Part shown: piece by piece, positions 26,683 to 35,806 of the stretch
How positions within the stretch are numbered: position 1 is the first letter of the stretch
Layout: every line of letters begins with the position of its first letter
Assembly (NCBI GenBank): GCA_024693045.1
Contig: JAILLQ010000019.1
Location: 92,677 to 156,676 of the forward strand
From: Treponema sp.
Lineage (GTDB): Bacteria; Spirochaetota; Spirochaetia; Treponematales; Treponemataceae
Direction: 5' to 3'
Length of the DNA stretch: 64,000 bases
Position numbers and translations under genes: made by a program
Notes under the pieces: model-generated
The model's input: only the letters and a program-made list of their open reading frames with translations
Told to the model about the DNA's origin: nothing
Databases searched by the model: none

Positions 26683-28944
26683 TTATTCTCCTTTTAGGCG
26701 TGAAACCATAGTTAATATTTCTTTCCTCGAAACATTTCCTTTTTTGGAAATATTTGTAATAAGTTTTTCCTGCAGGTTTGATTCAAGGTAGACGTCTTTT
26801 ATTTCTGCACACTGTTCTACAGCATACTTTACGCAGCCTTCGCCGCGATATTCCAGAATTCCCATATAAAATGAAGCACAGTAGTCATTGCAGATTTCTT
26901 TCCAGCTGGCTCCACACAAACCTTCTAGAATTGCACAAACTATGCCAGTTCTGTCTGTACCGATTGCGCAATGAATTTGGTATGGTCCGGGATTGTGATT
27001 TATAAACCTTACAATCTTTCCAATCGCTTTTGCAAAAGCTTCAGAATCACTGGAGGTATAACATTGTATATAACCGAATTCAGGAGCTTCTTTTTTTAGA
27101 AATAAAATATTTTTTACATTTTCTTTGTAATAGGCTGGAAGGTAATCAGTAACATTCTTTTTTATTTTTCCAGAAGAAATTTCGAATAAATCCACAGGAG
27201 CTGTTTTTAATTCAGTGTCATCAGAAATGTTTATATCTGATTTAATCTGAAATTTTTCACCTAGATATGCCAGATAGGTCATTCGGTAAGGGTCACTTTC
27301 GAAGAATAATTTATCTGAATAAATAGGGTGGTAGGAACGGAAAAGATTCTTACTTGCTGGGCACAGTCTGAAATTAGTTAAAATTTTAATGTCTTCGATT
27401 TTAGAAAAATTGAAATCAGCTGGAACTTTATAATTCTTTTCTGATTCGAAACGTTTTCTTATGTATTCTGGATTCTGTCGGTTAAAAATGATAAGGGGAA
27501 ATTTATAATCCATAGGAGTAAGGGAATTGTATTTTACATAGATATAACCTTCCAGATTAACACCGGATTCGCTTTTTTTTGCGCACATCATTTTTCCGAT
27601 TTCTATGTCTTTATCATTTACATTTAGCCTGAAAGTTGGCTGTCCAGACTGATTGGTTTGTCGCAAATTGTCGTAATCAATTACCGCATACCAAATTCCG
27701 CTTTTTGAATCTTTTATGAAGGGGTAGTTTCCGCCGTCAAATTCGGAAAAATCATTAATGCTTCCATTAAAATCGGCTGATACATCTTGAATTTCATTTG
27801 TGTAATTCCAGTATTCCGGGTTGAAAAGCATTAAAACTTCTCTGCTTTTTTCGTTGTCGTAAAAACAACTTGCATAATTCAATGCTGTAAGTGGAAAATC
27901 TTCAAGGTCTACTCTTTTACTTTGCGGGGTAAGGGCTGTTAAGTTACCTTCTTCATCTAAAAGGAAAACACCCTTTCCTTTGATGCTATATTCCTTTGCT
28001 TTACCAGTTGAAAAGTTGACACTGAATGATAGTTCATTCCTGTTGGTAAAATCGTAAATATTGTAACTAAGATTTGAATACAAGACGTTCTTCTTTTTGC
28101 AAAGAAGCTGGCTTTTATCCTTGCAGGAAATTTCAGCATTTTCGGGAAATAATAATGCTATGCCGTCATGTGAAAAGTGTCCTGTTTTAGAATCTTTCCC
28201 CGATTTTATAGTGATTTTGGCTTTATCGAGAAGATTTCCTTCTTTATCAAAAATACTTAGAATCCAGATACCAGGTGCGATTTCTGGGAGTGTAACCTTG
28301 CCTTCTTCTGTAAAAGTCTTTGCTTCCGAGATAGGATCGTTTACGATGACCGTAAAATCTTTGCAAAGTAACCAGTCAAAAGTGTAGGAACCAGTTTTAA
28401 GAAGATAATCTTCTTTTGCTCCAAAGGAATAGGCTGTGTAGCTTCCAAAGAGACCAGAAACGTCAAAGAGAAGGGGATGAATGGAGTCTGTTACAAGGCC
28501 CCTGAGAATTTGTAAATCAGATTCTGTTTCTTTGTCAGGGGAATTGATATTTTTTAGAGAATTACTTTTTATAAGCCTAAATATTAGATTTCCCCAGGCT
28601 GTAGTTTTTTTATTTACTACAAAAGTGTTTGTTTCAGAAACGATATCGTAAACAGCCCTAAGAGTAAGGAAGTCCACTTCGTTCATAAAAGAATCAAAAG
28701 GAATTACAGAAATAACTCTGTTTTTACCAAGGGGCAGGTTTTCAATTTTTATAGGATTTTTTGCATTTTCAAGGGGAATAAAATCGATAAGAACTTCGTT
28801 TTCGGCTGCAATGTCGCCGGAAGCGATGCACACCTTAAATCCTTTTATTGAATATAAGGATTTAATCTTTAACGAGGAAATTGATTTTTTCCAAACAAAC
28901 TCTTCTAAATCAATTAAAAGAGTTCCCTTTGCAGTTCTACTCAA
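26683..28944 (-). CDS. Large tyrosine-phosphatase-like protein
   Basis: A 753-residue protein. Residues 658-667 are HCAIGTDRTG, the HCX5R phosphate-binding loop of tyrosine/dual-specificity phosphatases (Cys659, Arg665), so the C-terminal 200 residues form a probable active phosphatase. The first 500 residues are mostly predicted beta structure that I do not recognise. No signal peptide or membrane helix. The start is a TTG preceded by AGGA at 7 nt. It sits between htrA (9 bp) and uvrB (4 bp) in one operon. Substrate unknown; phosphoprotein and phosphoinositide are both possible. Confidence 0.75.
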   Translation of the reverse strand: MSRTAKGTLLIDLEEFVWKKSISSLKIKSLYSIKGFKVCIASGDIAAENEVLIDFIPLENAKNPIKIENLPLGKNRVISVIPFDSFMNEVDFLTLRAVYDIVSETNTFVVNKKTTAWGNLIFRLIKSNSLKNINSPDKETESDLQILRGLVTDSIHPLLFDVSGLFGSYTAYSFGAKEDYLLKTGSYTFDWLLCKDFTVIVNDPISEAKTFTEEGKVTLPEIAPGIWILSIFDKEGNLLDKAKITIKSGKDSKTGHFSHDGIALLFPENAEISCKDKSQLLCKKKNVLYSNLSYNIYDFTNRNELSFSVNFSTGKAKEYSIKGKGVFLLDEEGNLTALTPQSKRVDLEDFPLTALNYASCFYDNEKSREVLMLFNPEYWNYTNEIQDVSADFNGSINDFSEFDGGNYPFIKDSKSGIWYAVIDYDNLRQTNQSGQPTFRLNVNDKDIEIGKMMCAKKSESGVNLEGYIYVKYNSLTPMDYKFPLIIFNRQNPEYIRKRFESEKNYKVPADFNFSKIEDIKILTNFRLCPASKNLFRSYHPIYSDKLFFESDPYRMTYLAYLGEKFQIKSDINISDDTELKTAPVDLFEISSGKIKKNVTDYLPAYYKENVKNILFLKKEAPEFGYIQCYTSSDSEAFAKAIGKIVRFINHNPGPYQIHCAIGTDRTGIVCAILEGLCGASWKEICNDYCASFYMGILEYRGEGCVKYAVEQCAEIKDVYLESNLQEKLITNISKKGNVSRKEILTMVSRLKGE

Positions 28945-28953
28945 ATTATATTC

Positions 28954-30189
28954 CTAGTTATCACTTAATATTACATCAACTTTTCTATCTTTACCATTTC
29001 TATGTAAGGTTATTGTAACTTTATCACCAGGACGCTTACTTTCCAGTGCTGAAAGGTAATCTGCATAGGTTGTTGTAGCAATTCCATCTATAGCTGTGAT
29101 TACGTCTCCGCCCAGATAGAAAATATTCTGGTTGTAGCCGTAGCGAACTGCTTGAGTTCCTTCTACTATTCCAGCTTTTTCAGCGTTTCCACCTTTTTCT
29201 GTTCTTGAAACCAGAAGTCCTTGGCTTATATCAAGACGGGCATATTCTGCAATTGTCCTAGTCAGTTGAATTGGAGTTAAATCAAGTTGACCTCTGCGAA
29301 CTTTACCGTATTTTAACAGGTCAGAAGTAACTCGAACTGCCGTTTCTGCTGGTACAGAAAATCCAATACCTGAACTTGAGCCGCTGCTTGAATAAATCAT
29401 TGTGTTTATTCCAATCATTCTTCCGTTTGTGTCTAAAAGAGGTCCTCCCGAATTTCCCGGGTTGATAGCTGTATCCGTTTGAATCATATTGCGGATAATT
29501 CGGTTTGTGCTGGAATCTTTTAATGGGCGACCAAGGGCAGAAATTATTCCGGTAGTCATGGTTCTGTCAAATCCGTATGGGTTTCCGATTGCGATAACTT
29601 TTTGGCCCACTTTAAGTTTTGTGGAATCTCCAAAGGAAATTGTGTTTAAAACAGTTCCTTCTGGAGGAGTAAACTTTATTACTGCAAGGTCGCTGTCTGC
29701 ATCCTGACCGATTATGCTTGCTTCATATTGTGTTCCATCAGAAAGGGAAACATAGATTTTCGAAGCCCCTTTGATTACATGAACATTTGTAAGAACATAA
29801 CCTCTGTTGTCTATGATTGACCCCGAGCCACTTCCGCCATCCTGAACAATTGGTTCTAGAAACCAGTTTACGCCGGTCACCTGGGTGTTTATGTTTACAA
29901 CTGCTGGGCTGCATTTTTCATAAACGTTTATGTTCTGCTTTTCGTCAACAGTAAATGAAGTATCTGTGGAAACAAGTTGTGTGTATTCGCTGCTCTCTGT
30001 TTTTTGAAATTCAAAAAGCTCTTCTGAAGAATTGGCTGATTTTTCTTCCTCTGCTTTTGTGCTTACTTCTATTTTTTTAGAATAGTTTTTATTCAAGAGT
30101 TTTACAGATAAAATTGGTGCAAATATTGCAGTGATTGTAATTCCTGTAATGGTAAAAAGTATCACCTGTGTTTTTGTATAAAGTTTCAT
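28954..30189 (-). CDS. HtrA/DegP-family serine protease
   Basis: Periplasmic protein quality control. The 411-residue product has an N-terminal membrane anchor (8-30), a linker, a trypsin-like domain with His137 (TNVHVI), Asp167 (DSDLAV) and Ser247 (GNSGGP), and a single PDZ domain from about 305 to the end. One PDZ makes it DegS/DegQ-short-like, not DegP. There is no Shine-Dalgarno sequence. TTGCAT-17-TAAAAT ends exactly 6 nt before the ATG, so +1 should be the A of the start codon. Confidence 0.94.
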   Translation of the reverse strand: MKLYTKTQVILFTITGITITAIFAPILSVKLLNKNYSKKIEVSTKAEEEKSANSSEELFEFQKTESSEYTQLVSTDTSFTVDEKQNINVYEKCSPAVVNINTQVTGVNWFLEPIVQDGGSGSGSIIDNRGYVLTNVHVIKGASKIYVSLSDGTQYEASIIGQDADSDLAVIKFTPPEGTVLNTISFGDSTKLKVGQKVIAIGNPYGFDRTMTTGIISALGRPLKDSSTNRIIRNMIQTDTAINPGNSGGPLLDTNGRMIGINTMIYSSSGSSSGIGFSVPAETAVRVTSDLLKYGKVRRGQLDLTPIQLTRTIAEYARLDISQGLLVSRTEKGGNAEKAGIVEGTQAVRYGYNQNIFYLGGDVITAIDGIATTTYADYLSALESKRPGDKVTITLHRNGKDRKVDVILSDN

Positions 30190-30195
30190 ACTGTA

Positions 30196-30224
30196 ATTTT
30201 AGTGAATAAAATATACTTATGCAA
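30196..30224 (-). promoter_or_regulatory. htrA promoter, leaderless
   Basis: On the minus strand TTGCAT (30219-30224), a 17-bp spacer and TAAAAT (30196-30201), then 6 nt and the ATG. This is the clearest leaderless promoter in the window. Confidence 0.75.
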
Positions 30225-30243
30225 ATTTGAAGTTCAGATTTTT

Positions 30244-30618
30244 TTACTCTTTAGGGATTTCTTCTTCATTTTGTGACACTTCTTCTTCCAGATTAAAGTA
30301 AAAAGAAGAAGATATACCATTTTCTACTTCTATGTAACATTCTACCGGCAAAAAATTATTTTTATCTATGCGAAGAAAATATGTTCCGGGTGTAAGTTTT
30401 GTTATTGCCAGGGGTGTTAAGCCTTTGTAGGTACCATTCAGGTATATCGCAGCCTTTCTGTAATTTGTTTTTATAGTAACAGCAGTCTGGTTATCCTGGA
30501 TGGCACTTTTAGAATCAGCTTCTACAAGTTTTTCTTCAGAGAAGGGAATTATTTGGCTCTGTAAAGAAAAAGAAAATGTGAACAATAATAGTGGCAGACA
30601 AAATGATTTTAATTTCAT
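30244..30618 (-). CDS. PEGA-domain exported protein
   Basis: A 124-residue protein with a signal peptide (MKLKSFCLPLLLFTFSFSLQSQ) and a PEGA domain (AAIYLNGTYKGLTPLAITKLTPGTYF, written in part) near 55-100. PEGA modules are small beta-sandwich domains of surface proteins. The tail is acidic. No Shine-Dalgarno sequence; TATAAT at 30625-30630 lies 6 nt before the ATG and within the end of radC. Function unknown. Confidence 0.75.
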   Translation of the reverse strand: MKLKSFCLPLLLFTFSFSLQSQIIPFSEEKLVEADSKSAIQDNQTAVTIKTNYRKAAIYLNGTYKGLTPLAITKLTPGTYFLRIDKNNFLPVECYIEVENGISSSFYFNLEEEVSQNEEEIPKE

Positions 30619-30624
30619 TACATA

Positions 30625-30630
30625 ATTATA
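30625..30630 (-). promoter_or_regulatory. -10 box 6 nt before the PEGA gene
   Basis: TATAAT on the minus strand, overlapping the radC stop region. A TTGGAC lies 19 bp upstream as a possible -35 element. Confidence 0.5.
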
Positions 30631-31315
30631 CAGCCCTTCTTGAATTTATGTCCAATCCTTCTGTTTTTAATAGGTCGTGTTCCATAAAACTAAAGTAATT
30701 ATTTTGCGAAAAAATTATATGGTCTAGAAAAGAAATACCCAGTATGTCAGCTGCGTATTTCAGGGTTTTTGTAGTATTAATATCGTAGCTGGAAGGTTCG
30801 CAATTTCCCGACGGATGATTATGACTTACTATTATGGCGGTAGCGTTTTCTTTTATAACTTCAGAAAAAATTTCTCGCGGATGAACTAAAGTTCTGTCTA
30901 TGGTTCCTATTGAAACTACACGTATTTTTAAAATTTCGTTAGCGCCGTTTAAGCTTATGCAGATAAAATGCTCTTTATTGCTCATTGAATAATTTCTTAT
31001 AAAGGGTATTATATCGCTCGGCTTTTTGATAACTGCTTCTTTGTAGCGATACTTTCTTCTGCCTAATTCCATTGCAGCTGCTATTGCTAAGGCTTTGCTA
31101 TTACCCATTCCTCTTATGCTGAGCAGATTTTTTACAATATCTTCATCACTAGAGATATCAATAATATCAGAAACCTTTTTTGCAAGGATTTCAACAGGTA
31201 ATTCTCTAGTACCTGTTCCCAAAATCATCATTATGAGTTCATCATTAGAAGGGTAAGAAAAGCCATGCTTAAGGGCAAGTTCCCTGGCGTTGGGTTTAAT
31301 TTTTTCATTGTTCAT
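30626..31315 (-). CDS. radC: RadC-family JAB1/MPN protein
   Basis: A 229-residue RadC-type protein. A helix-hairpin-helix region (LLSIRGMGNSKALAIAA) precedes a JAMM metal-binding domain with Glu115, HNHPSG at 165-170 and Asp178. The family is often called a DNA-repair protein, but its biochemical role is unsettled. I place the start at the ATG at 31315, not the GTG three bases earlier. TATATA ends 6 nt upstream and there is no Shine-Dalgarno sequence. Confidence 0.9.
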   Translation of the reverse strand: MNNEKIKPNARELALKHGFSYPSNDELIMMILGTGTRELPVEILAKKVSDIIDISSDEDIVKNLLSIRGMGNSKALAIAAAMELGRRKYRYKEAVIKKPSDIIPFIRNYSMSNKEHFICISLNGANEILKIRVVSIGTIDRTLVHPREIFSEVIKENATAIIVSHNHPSGNCEPSSYDINTTKTLKYAADILGISFLDHIIFSQNNYFSFMEHDLLKTEGLDINSRRAV

Positions 31316-31321
31316 CACTTA

Positions 31322-31327
31322 TATATA
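31322..31327 (-). promoter_or_regulatory. -10 box 6 nt before radC
   Basis: TATATA on the minus strand, then 6 nt to the ATG. No Shine-Dalgarno sequence. The -35 region is AT-rich and not distinctive. Confidence 0.4.
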
Positions 31328-31383
31328 TTGAAGAAAAATTACAAAATCTGCATATTTTGAAGAAAAAGTTTTATTTAAAATAA

Positions 31384-31418
31384 AAAAGGGACTTCAGTAA
31401 AACTAAAGCCCCTTTTTC
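31384..31418 (-). terminator. ackA terminator
   Basis: On the minus strand GGGGCTTTAG and CTGAAGTCCC pair around a short TTTTA loop with wobble pairs, followed by TTTTTTATTTT. It lies 15 bp after the ackA stop. Confidence 0.8.
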
Positions 31419-31432
31419 AATTTATAAATTAC

Positions 31433-32770
31433 TTATTTTGCTGGTTTAGCAAGAACTTTTTCAAGATTAGGTCTCTTTACCAAATCTTTCTTCAGTCCTT
31501 CTGCACGAGCCTTGTTTACATAGTCTGGACTCTGGAAACTGTAAGTAAAGTTTGTGTGAACATCGTAAGTTCCTTTCATAAGTGCGTAAGCATCTTCTGT
31601 CATTACAAGTTCTTCATCTGTTGGGATAACGAAAATCTTTGTCTTTGAATCGTCTGCATGGATAAATGTTTCAGCATTACCAGTGAATGACCATTCATTT
31701 CTCTGAGCGTCGATTTTGATTCCATAGTTTTCCAAACCAGAACAAGCCTTCATTCGAGTGATAGGACCTCTTTCTCCAACACCTGCTGTCCATACGATTG
31801 CATCTACATGTCCAAGTTCAGCCATGAATGCACCAATGTACTTTTTGATGCGAAGAGCTTCCATTTCGATTGAAAGCTGGCAGAGTTTATCACCTTTTGC
31901 AGCATCGATTTCAATATCGCGGCGGTCAGAATATTTACCTGTAATACCAAGACAACCACATTTCTTGTTCAAAGCCTTGTCCATTTCATCTGCTGACATA
32001 CCAGTTTTGCGCATGATGTAAAAAGGAAGGGCTGGATCCAAGTCTCCAGAGCGAGTACCCATTACAAGACCTTCGAGAGGTGTGATACCCATTGTTGTAT
32101 CGTAGCAAACGCCATTCTTTACAGCACACATTGAAGAACCATTACCAATGTGGCAGATAATGATATTACAGTCTTCAGGCTTTTTTCCAAGAAGAACAGC
32201 TGCTCTTTTTGCTGTGTAAAGGAAACTTGTTCCATGGAAACCATAGCGGCGGGCTGCATATTTTTCATACCATTCGCGTGGAATTGCATACTGGAAAGTT
32301 TCTTCTGGCATAGTCTGATGCCATGCAGTATCCATAATTGCAGAATGAGGAACATTTGGCATAACTTTCTGAGCTGCTTCAATACCCATGATATTAGCAG
32401 GCATGTGTAATGGACCAAGATCGATTACTTCTCGGAAACCGTCCAAAACTTCTGGAGTGATAAGAACTGATTTTGTAAATTTTTCACCACCATGAAGAAC
32501 ACGATGACCAACGGCTCCAATTTCATCCATTGATTTAATTACACCAACTTCGCTGTCAGTTATTTCTTTAATTATAAGTTCAATTGCTTCTTTGTGTGTT
32601 GGGCAAGGACTTTCTATTTCTGTTTCTTTTCCCTTTGCCTTGTGTTTGATACAAGAACCTTCAATACCGATGCGTTCTACAACACCGTTTGCCATTACTT
32701 CTTTGTTATCCCAATCGTAAACCTGATATTTAGCTGATGAAGAACCGCAGTTCAAAGTTAAAATAACCAT
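31433..32770 (-). CDS. ackA: Acetate kinase
   Basis: Makes ATP and acetate from acetyl phosphate, the last step of acetate fermentation. The 445-residue product begins [16 protein letters not shown] and contains [11 protein letters not shown], the FHGTSF segment, [12 protein letters not shown] and [10 protein letters not shown], all acetokinase signatures. It is about 45 residues longer than usual; the extra part is a C-terminal tail from about residue 405. AAGGA precedes the ATG and TTTATAAT lies farther upstream. A phosphotransacetylase gene is not in the window. Confidence 0.96.
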   Translation of the reverse strand: MVILTLNCGSSSAKYQVYDWDNKEVMANGVVERIGIEGSCIKHKAKGKETEIESPCPTHKEAIELIIKEITDSEVGVIKSMDEIGAVGHRVLHGGEKFTKSVLITPEVLDGFREVIDLGPLHMPANIMGIEAAQKVMPNVPHSAIMDTAWHQTMPEETFQYAIPREWYEKYAARRYGFHGTSFLYTAKRAAVLLGKKPEDCNIIICHIGNGSSMCAVKNGVCYDTTMGITPLEGLVMGTRSGDLDPALPFYIMRKTGMSADEMDKALNKKCGCLGITGKYSDRRDIEIDAAKGDKLCQLSIEMEALRIKKYIGAFMAELGHVDAIVWTAGVGERGPITRMKACSGLENYGIKIDAQRNEWSFTGNAETFIHADDSKTKIFVIPTDEELVMTEDAYALMKGTYDVHTNFTYSFQSPDYVNKARAEGLKKDLVKRPNLEKVLAKPAK

Positions 32771-32844
32771 ACTTTGTTTCCTTAAAAAATTTAAATTGAA
32801 TTTATTATAAAAACATAGGGGGCAATTTTCAATTGTCAGCTATG

Positions 32845-33936
32845 CTATTTTGCAAATATGTCGTGACTTTGCTTTTCTTTGTTTTGAACAGTTACATATT
32901 GAATGAAGTGGTCTTCCAGAGTTTTGTGTGGTCCTGGAAGTTTCATTCTTTCTCTGGCACGAGCGTTATCCCGTCGGATTGTATAAAGAGAATAGAAGTC
33001 GCGGTAGTCTAAACCGGCATCGGCTTTTACGTGTTCCTGAAGGAATGAAGAAACTTCATCGCGATTGATTGCTGCAATTCCCTGTTCTCTCAGTTTACTC
33101 TTAAGGAATTCAATCTGCTCAAAAGAAATACCAAAGAGGAATTCTTCCATTGCCTGTTTTACTTCGGGATCTTCTAGTTTTGACTGAATAAAATGAATCC
33201 ATTGTTCATCCATCTGCATTGACATCATGATAAGTTCGCTTGTACCCATCATAGTTCCAAAAGCAGGAGCCAGTTTTCTGCGGGCTTCCCAAACGGTCTG
33301 CAATACAGGGGCAATAGATTCTACTGTCTGGTCATTTCTGTGTTCCCAAATCAAAAGCAGAGAAAGAGCCCAGCTGCGTCTAAAATCCATAGGCTGGCTC
33401 GTATCTCTTAGCAAATTAAGGTAAACATCTTCGGCCATAAGCGAAAACATAATCGTAATAGTTTCAAGTTGAAGGGCCTTTGTAAGTTCAACTGGCGTTT
33501 GTGCTGTTATACTCAATTTAGTAAGCGATGAAAAAGTGTGAATTTTTGAAACCATAAAGGCTTTTCCTAAAATCGCTTTTGAAGGGAGCTGTAAACTTGA
33601 ATCCCCCCTGTCCTGGTGTTTAATAAGAGAATCGATAAGAAGTTCTGGAGTACGAATTCCCCCTGGAAGATCACTTCGTTCCAATAGAGAAGGAAATCTT
33701 GCAATAGCTGCAATGAGCTTTCGTAAATCTTTCATTCTTTGTTTGATAGCGAAAGCTCTGTCCGGAGCAGCTTCTTCAAGATACGGCAATAACTGATTGT
33801 ACAGTTCTTCCTCTTTTGCCGTTAATATTACAATACCTTCATTTTGTATTTCAGACGAATATTCTTCCTGGTCGTAGAAATCAGAGATACTGACTTCTGT
33901 AAATGTCTGATCTGTTTCTAATTCTTTCCCATCCAC
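32845..33936 (-). CDS. Conserved-looking soluble protein, unknown function
   Basis: About 363 residues, acidic N-terminus then mostly alpha-helical (LYNQLLPYLEEAAPDRAFAIKQ; DAGLDYRDFYSLYTIRRDN). No signal peptide and no motif I recognise. An in-frame TTG at 33975 would give 376 residues. However, a TTGAAA-18-TATAAT promoter lies inside that extension (codons 9-10 are TATAAT), so the GTG at 33936 with an almost leaderless mRNA seems more likely. Divergent from the VWA gene. Confidence 0.7.
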   Translation of the reverse strand: MDGKELETDQTFTEVSISDFYDQEEYSSEIQNEGIVILTAKEEELYNQLLPYLEEAAPDRAFAIKQRMKDLRKLIAAIARFPSLLERSDLPGGIRTPELLIDSLIKHQDRGDSSLQLPSKAILGKAFMVSKIHTFSSLTKLSITAQTPVELTKALQLETITIMFSLMAEDVYLNLLRDTSQPMDFRRSWALSLLLIWEHRNDQTVESIAPVLQTVWEARRKLAPAFGTMMGTSELIMMSMQMDEQWIHFIQSKLEDPEVKQAMEEFLFGISFEQIEFLKSKLREQGIAAINRDEVSSFLQEHVKADAGLDYRDFYSLYTIRRDNARARERMKLPGPHKTLEDHFIQYVTVQNKEKQSHDIFAK

Positions 33937-33945
33937 AATAACTAT

Positions 33946-33975
33946 ATTATACACTACCAGAGCCCCGTTTTTCAA
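33946..33975 (-). promoter_or_regulatory. Promoter of the 32845-33936 gene
   Basis: On the minus strand TTGAAA, an 18-bp spacer and TATAAT (33946-33951). The expected +1 near 33939 lies 3 nt before the GTG. Confidence 0.55.
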
Positions 33976-34019
33976 TTAATTATTTTGCTTAATTAGATAA
34001 CTTTGTCCATTTTTTTGCC

Positions 34020-34025
34020 GATAAT
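34020..34025 (+). promoter_or_regulatory. -10 box 6 nt before the VWA gene
   Basis: GATAAT, then CAGAAT, then the ATG at 34032; no Shine-Dalgarno sequence. The spacing and sequence match the box before 6265. Confidence 0.5.
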
Positions 34026-34031
34026 CAGAAT

Positions 34032-35267
34032 ATGAGAAAAATATTTTTTGCCATTTTGTCAGTTTTTGTAGTAACAAGTTTTCACCTTTCAGCTCAAAGT
34101 AAACTTCTTATAAAACCAGAAGATATACGACTTATTCCTGATTCTGGAAGTGATTTTGATAATATTTCTGGTTATCACCTTTATGTAAGAAAGTTACCAG
34201 GTGTAGAATCTATCATGCTGGTAGAGACAACAAAGGACCCGGAAGGTAAGGAAGATAATTATGCTTACAGGGCTTTGGAATATAACAAAACAAATGGAGA
34301 TGAACAGAGAGTTTTAAATGGTAAGGTTCTAGATTCTCAATATGCCAGGTACAGTCTTATAGATTCCAGTCCAGAAGAAGATGAAGAATTCGGACAGGCT
34401 TTTCATATCTATATTCCTTATAAAATGGAGTTCGGCTATCCCTGGTCCAGACACGGCAGTGTAACTATTAGTCGGGGAACTTTTATAAATGTCCGTTCTT
34501 TTGAAAAAAAATACGGAGATTATTCAGGAGATTACTACGATAACGCATACATGTTTGATTTAGGTTCTCCTGTAGTTGTAAAAAAAGAAAAACCTGTAGA
34601 AGAAGTTCTTCCCCCTGTAGAAGAGCCAAAGGTGATTCCTGTTCTTACAGATGACTATAATCCCCTTGCAAGCGAAAAATTCGGTGAAATTTCAGATTTT
34701 CTTACATATTCAAAGGGACCGGAAACTATCGTAGATGATATTATGGCAGCTCTTGAATCTATAAACCCAAAACGAAAAGTTGACGTTGTTTTTGCAATAG
34801 ATGCCACAGGAAGTATGCTTGACGATATTGAAGAACTAAGAAAAAAATGGGTTCCAAGACTTATAAGCGATCTTAAGCAGTTTGATGAAATCAGACTTGG
34901 TCTTCTATTATATCGAGATTATCCGGATAACTTCCGCTATAAGGGACTACCGGTTAAGTTTTTCAATTTTACTCATGATATAAAAGAATTTGAAGGAAAT
35001 CTTAACGGTTTTGTGATTAAAGGAAATGAAGGAGGAGACATTCCTGAAGCTGTTTATGAAGCTCTCTATGCCTCTTTGGAATTTTATAAATGGGATGAAA
35101 ATGCTCAGAAAAAAGTAATATTGATTGGTGATGCGGAACCTCATCCAAGGCCTAGAATGAGTGGAAAATATACAAAAGATTTAGTAATGAAACTTGCCGC
35201 CGAAAAGAATATTGCCATTGATGCAATCATAACTCCTGACGACAAGAGCAAAAGAGGCCGTAAGTAA
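34032..35267 (+). CDS. Exported von Willebrand factor A protein
   Basis: A 411-residue protein exported to the periplasm or surface (signal peptide MRKIFFAILSVFVVTSFHLSAQ). The first 200 residues are beta-rich and unrecognised, followed by a Pro/Glu-rich linker (187-200). From about 249 a VWA domain has the MIDAS motif Asp257-x-Thr259-x-Ser261 (DATGSM) and a later VILIGDAEPHPRP. VWA domains bind protein ligands through a metal ion. The gene ends 2 bp from the convergent TPR lipoprotein gene. Confidence 0.85.
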   Translation: MRKIFFAILSVFVVTSFHLSAQSKLLIKPEDIRLIPDSGSDFDNISGYHLYVRKLPGVESIMLVETTKDPEGKEDNYAYRALEYNKTNGDEQRVLNGKVLDSQYARYSLIDSSPEEDEEFGQAFHIYIPYKMEFGYPWSRHGSVTISRGTFINVRSFEKKYGDYSGDYYDNAYMFDLGSPVVVKKEKPVEEVLPPVEEPKVIPVLTDDYNPLASEKFGEISDFLTYSKGPETIVDDIMAALESINPKRKVDVVFAIDATGSMLDDIEELRKKWVPRLISDLKQFDEIRLGLLLYRDYPDNFRYKGLPVKFFNFTHDIKEFEGNLNGFVIKGNEGGDIPEAVYEALYASLEFYKWDENAQKKVILIGDAEPHPRPRMSGKYTKDLVMKLAAEKNIAIDAIITPDDKSKRGRK

Positions 35268-35269
35268 GA

Positions 35270-35671
35270 TTATTCTTCTTCTACAGCAGGTTTGTATTTT
35301 TCAGGAATTTTATCAAGATTAATCTGTGTCAGCTTCTTATATGCGGCCGGAAGGGTTCCTGCTTCTGCTTCCTGATACAGGGCTTCTAGTTCCAGAAAAC
35401 GGGTAACAGCCTTGTCATATTTTTTCTGTGTTACATAAAGGTGACCAAGTTCATAAGTGGCTTCAATGTACTGGTTTACATTTAAGCCATAACGCTGAAT
35501 TGCAGCCTGATAGTAAGCTTCTGCCGCCTTATAGTTTGCAAATTCAATAGAATCCTGTCCTTTCTGAATTAACTGAGTGTATGAAAGGTCTGTTGGGATT
35601 TCAGGAACAGTATTACATGCTGAAAATATCAAAATAAAAGCAAATGAAAGTAATGTTAAAAAATTTTTCAT
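35270..35671 (-). CDS. Small TPR lipoprotein
   Basis: A 133-residue product with a lipoprotein signal (LLSFAFILIFSAC, Cys at 19) and a TPR-like helical body (AAEAYYQAAIQRYG; YELGHLYVTQKKYDKAVTRFLELEAL, in part). Such proteins often help outer-membrane assembly or act as scaffolds. I start at the ATG at 35671 rather than 35677, since TAGAAT ends 7 nt before it and no Shine-Dalgarno sequence is present. Confidence 0.8.
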   Translation of the reverse strand: MKNFLTLLSFAFILIFSACNTVPEIPTDLSYTQLIQKGQDSIEFANYKAAEAYYQAAIQRYGLNVNQYIEATYELGHLYVTQKKYDKAVTRFLELEALYQEAEAGTLPAAYKKLTQINLDKIPEKYKPAVEEE

Positions 35672-35678
35672 AGTCATA

Positions 35679-35684
35679 ATTCTA
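35679..35684 (-). promoter_or_regulatory. -10 box 7 nt before the TPR lipoprotein
   Basis: TAGAAT on the minus strand with 7 nt to the ATG at 35671. It overlaps the ATG at 35677, which argues against that start. Confidence 0.5.
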
Positions 35685-35736
35685 TAGAGAAAAATGCAGA
35701 ATTGCTAGATAAGTTACAATATATTTGACATTTTAC

Positions 35737-35765
35737 TTGCACCCTAAAAATAAGAGTTTTATAAT
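35737..35765 (+). promoter_or_regulatory. Promoter of the TrpX-type ABC operon
   Basis: TTGCAC (35737-35742), a 17-bp spacer and TATAAT (35760-35765). The leader is about 35 nt and contains GGAGG at the right place for the ATG at 35807. Confidence 0.75.
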
Positions 35766-35806
35766 AAGAAAGCATTTTATTCATTAATGTATTGGAGGAC
35801 TTAGTA

